From positions 1 through 26,737 of the forward strand of contig JAXFDG010000173.1 of the NCBI GenBank assembly GCA_034173665.1: 26,737 nt of DNA, given 5' to 3'. This DNA comes from Arcanobacterium_A sp034173665. Its GTDB lineage: Bacteria > Actinomycetota > Actinomycetes > Actinomycetales > Actinomycetaceae. The notes under the pieces were generated by a model, which did not search any database, had not been told where the DNA came from, and saw only the letters and a program-made list of their open reading frames with translations. Made by a program: the position numbers and the translations under genes. Of the stretch, positions 23,738 to 26,737 are shown piece by piece (position 1 is the first letter of the stretch; every line of letters begins with the position of its first letter).

Positions 23738-24586
23738 CTAAGCGAGCTCAATTTCAGCCATTACTAGTCGATGATCAGAAATTGGCATCTGGAATGCTTC
23801 ACTCTTAAGACCCCTCACGCCACGTCCAAGTAAATGATCGATTTGACGCTGTGGTTTCGCATCCGGATAGGAAGGAACCCGTGCCAAAAATTCAAATCCC
23901 TGCAGGGGTTCTGATTCTTCTAAACTTTTCGCAACGGCTGTAGCCGAAAGATTAAAATCTCCACCTAAAATAACCGCAGCATCAGAAAACAATTCCGGAT
24001 TACGAGACTGTAACTTTTGCACTCCACCTGCAGCAATTACTAATTGCTCTTGAGCAGATTCAAATCGTCGTGAAAGATGCATATTTCCAAAAATTAAAGT
24101 CTTCCCGGAATCGAGACCCACCTTCGCATAGCTGCAAATACGCGGCTTTGGCATTTTCATTTGCCAACCATTAATCCCGATATTACGATTCCCAGCACGC
24201 CGTAATATTTGCTTGCGCATTGGTAGCTGTAGCTTTACGCATTCACTTAACTCAAAACGAGACAAAATTGACAGTCCGAACCCACCAGAATCTCGCCACG
24301 GAGTTAAATCCCATAGAGTTCGACCCGCAACCATCCGCTCAACTGGCACAAAATAAGCATCCATTGCGAGCGCTTTTGCAAATACTTCAGTTTGTGAAAC
24401 ACTCCCCGAACGCCACCGCTTTTCCTCGACTTCTTGTAATAAGAGCACATCTAATTCAAGTTCAGCTATTTTATTTACCGTCGCCATTAAGGCTGCCCGA
24501 GAAAAGCGCACTCCACCTGCCGGGAAACTTTGATTCGCAGTTCCAGACTGCAGATTAAACGTAGCAATACGTAGTGATTCTGACAC
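23738..24586 (-). CDS. Endonuclease/exonuclease/phosphatase (EEP) family hydrolase
   Basis: Metal-dependent phosphodiesterase fold shared by exonuclease III-like and sphingomyelinase-like enzymes. Active-site residues can be read in order: Asn11 (ATFNLQSG), Glu52 (LLLQEVE), His170 (FGNMHLS), Asp210/Asn212 (LGGDFN), Asp250-His251 (RQIDHLL) and Asp271-His272 (ISDHR). There is no signal peptide, so it should be cytoplasmic. The substrate (nucleic acid or small phosphoester) cannot be told. At 282 residues it is normal for the family. The GTG start lies five bases after the msrB stop, within the mscS-msrB operon. Confidence 0.9.
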   Translation of the reverse strand: MSESLRIATFNLQSGTANQSFPAGGVRFSRAALMATVNKIAELELDVLLLQEVEEKRWRSGSVSQTEVFAKALAMDAYFVPVERMVAGRTLWDLTPWRDSGGFGLSILSRFELSECVKLQLPMRKQILRRAGNRNIGINGWQMKMPKPRICSYAKVGLDSGKTLIFGNMHLSRRFESAQEQLVIAAGGVQKLQSRNPELFSDAAVILGGDFNLSATAVAKSLEESEPLQGFEFLARVPSYPDAKPQRQIDHLLGRGVRGLKSEAFQMPISDHRLVMAEIELA

Positions 24587-24591
24587 CGGAA

Positions 24592-25002
24592 TCAGCTTTC
24601 AAATGGATAAAATTTTAAGGCGACTGAATTCATGCAATAACGCTTTCCAGTGGGAGTTTGTGGAGCATCATCAAAGACGTGCCCAAGATGCGAATCACAA
24701 CTTGCACAACGCACTTCAATCCGGTGTCGGTCTAAGGAAAAATCATCTAAATATACAAGAGCATCTTTTTCATCTGGATCAAAAAATGATGGCCATCCAC
24801 AAAAGCTTTCAAACTTTGTTTCCGATTTAAACAGCGGGGCATCACAAGCTCCGCAATGATACATTCCGGCGCGAGTTTCGTTTAACAACGCACCTGTTCC
24901 AGCTCGTTCCGTCCCGGCTTGGCGCAATACTTGATAAGCAGCTGGACTAAGAATTTCTCGCCATTGCTCATCAGTTTTTCTGACTTTACGCTGTTCACTC
25001 AT
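24592..25002 (-). CDS. msrB: Peptide-methionine (R)-S-oxide reductase
   Basis: Repairs methionine-R-sulfoxide in oxidised proteins. The 136-residue chain has the zinc cysteines CGAC (50-53) and CASC (99-102), the GWPSF motif (69-73) and RYCMNSVALKF (121-131) with catalytic Cys123. Cys68, before GWPSF, may be the recycling cysteine. I use the ATG preceded by AAGGGG; a start eight codons earlier lacks a site. This ATG lies inside the end of the mscS-like gene (8-base overlap), so the two are coupled. Confidence 0.96.
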   Translation of the reverse strand: MSEQRKVRKTDEQWREILSPAAYQVLRQAGTERAGTGALLNETRAGMYHCGACDAPLFKSETKFESFCGWPSFFDPDEKDALVYLDDFSLDRHRIEVRCASCDSHLGHVFDDAPQTPTGKRYCMNSVALKFYPFES

Positions 25003-26476
25003 TTTCGGCCCCTTCATGATTTTCAACTATTTTATCTTCAGCTAATTTTGCTACGGAATTACGCTGATTTTTCTCTTTAACCTGTGGAAGCTCTCCGGTT
25101 TGTTCCGCGATCCGCCGGTTCCGTTCATCAAATGCTTCCGCACCTGGACCAGCAAATTTTTCTTTTAACTTTGCAGCCTTTTCTGATCCCGTAAATAATG
25201 ACGAGGCATGCTCTGAATCAACCGCTTCAAGATTTTGAATTTCTTCTATGGAGAGTACTTCTGTTGGTTCCGAATCTGCTGGGTGTTCTGCAGCGGCCCA
25301 AACCGGAGGTAACTGTACCGTCGTCCTTTTAGATACTTCTAAACGTTTCTTCAGCAGGTCCTCAGTTGCTGCTTGACTCTCTGAAATTTCAGTAATTTCA
25401 ATTGAACTAGATCGGGAAGCTGGAATTGATTGCGGAGCCTCAGTTTGGAACCATAACACCATTTTTTCTCGCAAATAGTGCTTTAGATCAGACATAGTTG
25501 AAGAATCACTTGCCGAAACCACCGCCCGCAATACAAGGCAATTCGCTTTCGCATCCACAACCTGCAAAGTTCCAGTTTCACCATTCCAGAGATCAGTATT
25601 TTTCAACAAGTAGTTTAATTGCTTTCGCGCTGCCCCAATCGGCACTGCCCAATCTACTTCCCAAGTAACCTCACCGATCATATCTGGCGCACGTCGGGTC
25701 CAGTTTTCAAAACTCTCCGTGGTCATAACCTTGGACGGAACGATAATACGACGACCGTCCCACACCGCAAGCACCACATAAGTTAAAGTAATTTCTTCAA
25801 CTGAAGTGTAGTTCCCTTTGTAGTGAACAATATCGCCAACGCGAATTGAATCCGAAAAAGCTAATTGCAAACCAGAAAAAATATTACTGAGAGTGGTTTG
25901 TGCAGCTAAACCCGCTATTACTGAAACTAAACCAGCAGAAGCCAAAAGTGAAGCTCCTGCAGCTCGAGCCGCAGGGAACGTCAATAAAACTCCTGCCAAA
26001 CCACAAATCCACACCGCAAAAACAATTACGCGATGCAAAATCTGAGTTTGTGTCTGGATTCGTTTTGCTCGAGCTTGGGAGGATTCCCCAATTCGATTAT
26101 GGATTATGCGCACTGCCCCGTTAACAAAACCCACTACTAGCCAGGTGCAGCTAAGAATTAAAACAATCAAATAAAAATGATCGAATTTCGCAAACCATGC
26201 CGGACGAGTCGCATCTACAGCAGTAAAGAAATTTAACACGATATAACCGAGTCCAGCGCCTAGCACACCACCAAGAGCAGTAAAGGGTTTTGCAATTGCG
26301 GAAACAAAGAGGCGTGAACTGGTTCGCCTCCCGAAAATAAATCGCATAATCCCAACAAGCAAAATGGCAATTAGAAGTCCGAGAAGCACTCCGAGAGCTG
26401 TTGAGAGCACAACCTGTAAGGTATCAACCGTTGCTTCTACTGCTTCATCCACAGTTGTCTCAGTAATAATCTGCAT
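24995..26476 (-). CDS. MscS-family mechanosensitive channel with long C-terminal tail
   Basis: Small-conductance mechanosensitive channel family, releasing solutes on osmotic downshock. Hydrophobic spans lie at about 21-46, 60-84, 100-122 and 148-168. The pore-lining helix is rich in Gly/Ala (ASLLASAGLVSVIAGLAAQTTLSNIFSG, 175-202). The beta domain begins DSIRVGDIV (209-217). Residues ~351-493 form a polar, charged tail without clear motif, much longer than in E. coli MscS. The ATG has only a weak AGG upstream. TAGGCT ends six bases before it, so the message may be leaderless. msrB starts inside its end. Confidence 0.92.
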   Translation of the reverse strand: MQIITETTVDEAVEATVDTLQVVLSTALGVLLGLLIAILLVGIMRFIFGRRTSSRLFVSAIAKPFTALGGVLGAGLGYIVLNFFTAVDATRPAWFAKFDHFYLIVLILSCTWLVVGFVNGAVRIIHNRIGESSQARAKRIQTQTQILHRVIVFAVWICGLAGVLLTFPAARAAGASLLASAGLVSVIAGLAAQTTLSNIFSGLQLAFSDSIRVGDIVHYKGNYTSVEEITLTYVVLAVWDGRRIIVPSKVMTTESFENWTRRAPDMIGEVTWEVDWAVPIGAARKQLNYLLKNTDLWNGETGTLQVVDAKANCLVLRAVVSASDSSTMSDLKHYLREKMVLWFQTEAPQSIPASRSSSIEITEISESQAATEDLLKKRLEVSKRTTVQLPPVWAAAEHPADSEPTEVLSIEEIQNLEAVDSEHASSLFTGSEKAAKLKEKFAGPGAEAFDERNRRIAEQTGELPQVKEKNQRNSVAKLAEDKIVENHEGAENE

Positions 26477-26482
26477 AAGTAA

Positions 26483-26488
26483 AGCCTA
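26483..26488 (-). promoter_or_regulatory. Probable -10 element of a leaderless promoter (mscS-like gene)
   Basis: TAGGCT, then TTACTT, then the ATG at 26476: the same six-base gap as at the two other probable leaderless genes in the window. No good -35 is visible. AGG within the hexamer could alternatively be a weak ribosome-binding site. Confidence 0.35.
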
Positions 26489-26523
26489 GTCGAGATTTCT
26501 TAAAAAATTGATTTCTGCCTGCA

Positions 26524-26535
26524 TTTTCGCGAAAA
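26524..26535. promoter_or_regulatory. Perfect 12-bp palindrome between mscS and tRNA-Glu
   Basis: TTTTCGCGAAAA lies about 48 bp upstream of the mscS-like start codon, in a divergent intergenic region. The symmetry suits a dimeric regulator, but none can be named. Confidence 0.3.
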
Positions 26536-26581
26536 ATAGCCAATAAAACTAAAAGTGACGAAGGGCACAGTAGTTCTGATT

Positions 26582-26611
26582 TTGCATTTACCCCCTCTTA
26601 TCCTTTAAGCT
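26582..26611 (+). promoter_or_regulatory. Probable tRNA-Glu promoter
   Basis: TTGCAT (26582-26587), an 18-bp spacer and TAAGCT (26606-26611). Transcription would begin about 45 bp before the mature tRNA 5' end. Confidence 0.45.
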
Positions 26612-26662
26612 GGTATCCGTTCCACCAACGAGGAACGGCGAGGAAGAGAAATCTACCTTGAA

Positions 26663-26735
26663 GCCCCTATCGTCTAGCGGCCTAGGACACTGGCCTTTCA
26701 CGCCTGTAACACGGGTTCGAATCCCGTTGGGGGTA
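26663..26735 (+). tRNA. tRNA-Glu (anticodon UUC)
   Basis: Cloverleaf with acceptor GCCCCTA paired to TGGGGGT (two G-U pairs), anticodon loop CTTTCAC, T arm ACGGG-TTCGAAT-CCCGT and discriminator A. The window ends two bases later. Confidence 0.96.
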
Positions 26736-26737
26736 CT

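Overview
The window is a stretch of actinobacterial chromosome, probably from a lower-GC member of the Actinomycetales (Actinomycetaceae-like; genus not determined). The evidence is a mycothiol synthase with both GNAT halves, a ClpC with a possible ClgR-type box, a Nudix/histidine-phosphatase (MutT1-type) gene next to ppk, and a nitrobindin-ygfZ pair. There are also probable leaderless promoters, frequent GTG/TTG starts and PHO boxes built from 11-nt GTTCACC-type units. Nothing looks like a prophage, integron, insertion sequence or CRISPR array. All protein genes but two, plus one possible small ORF, lie on the minus strand.

Layout, left to right. The first gene is clpC, whose C-terminal end lies beyond the window start. 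It is followed (reading away from it) by dtd, ygfZ, a nitrobindin-like gene and an unidentified membrane protein, all on the minus strand (2360-5606). A 770-bp stretch without recognised genes (5607-6376) holds a candidate structured RNA ending in tandem terminators on the plus strand, and a possible 44-residue membrane peptide on the opposite strand. The plus-strand pair DUF47/PhoU-like plus Pit phosphate transporter follows (6377-8004). A bidirectional terminator separates it from a GH27 alpha-galactosidase-like gene (8157-9605).

Next comes a phosphate block on the minus strand: ppk, mutT1, then pstS-pstC-pstA-pstB (9695-17529). mshD and a conserved gene of unknown function follow (17641-19225), then tRNA-Lys(UUU) on plus with a strong terminator. 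A large SNF2/RapA-type helicase is translationally coupled to an EamA/RhtA-like exporter gene (19583-23544). The last protein genes are an EEP-family hydrolase, msrB and an MscS-type channel in an overlapping operon (23738-26476). tRNA-Glu(UUC) closes the window.

The main theme is phosphate. A high-affinity PstSCAB importer, a low-affinity Pit importer with its DUF47 partner, polyphosphate kinase and a MutT1-like hydrolase lie within about 11 kb. The pst and pit operons share near-identical 22-bp PHO boxes, and ppk has a weaker look-alike. The other groups fit housekeeping and stress roles: protein quality control (ClpC, Dtd, MsrB), Fe-S/heme/NO (YgfZ, nitrobindin), thiol redox (MshD) and osmotic stress (MscS).

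I did not find a clearly new multi-gene defence or mobile system. The best leads for something undescribed are the structured RNA at about 5761-5974, the small membrane peptide opposite it, the ~78-residue insertion in the GH27 enzyme, the nitrobindin lacking its expected heme-ligand histidine, and the solitary helicase with a tandem-repeat linker.
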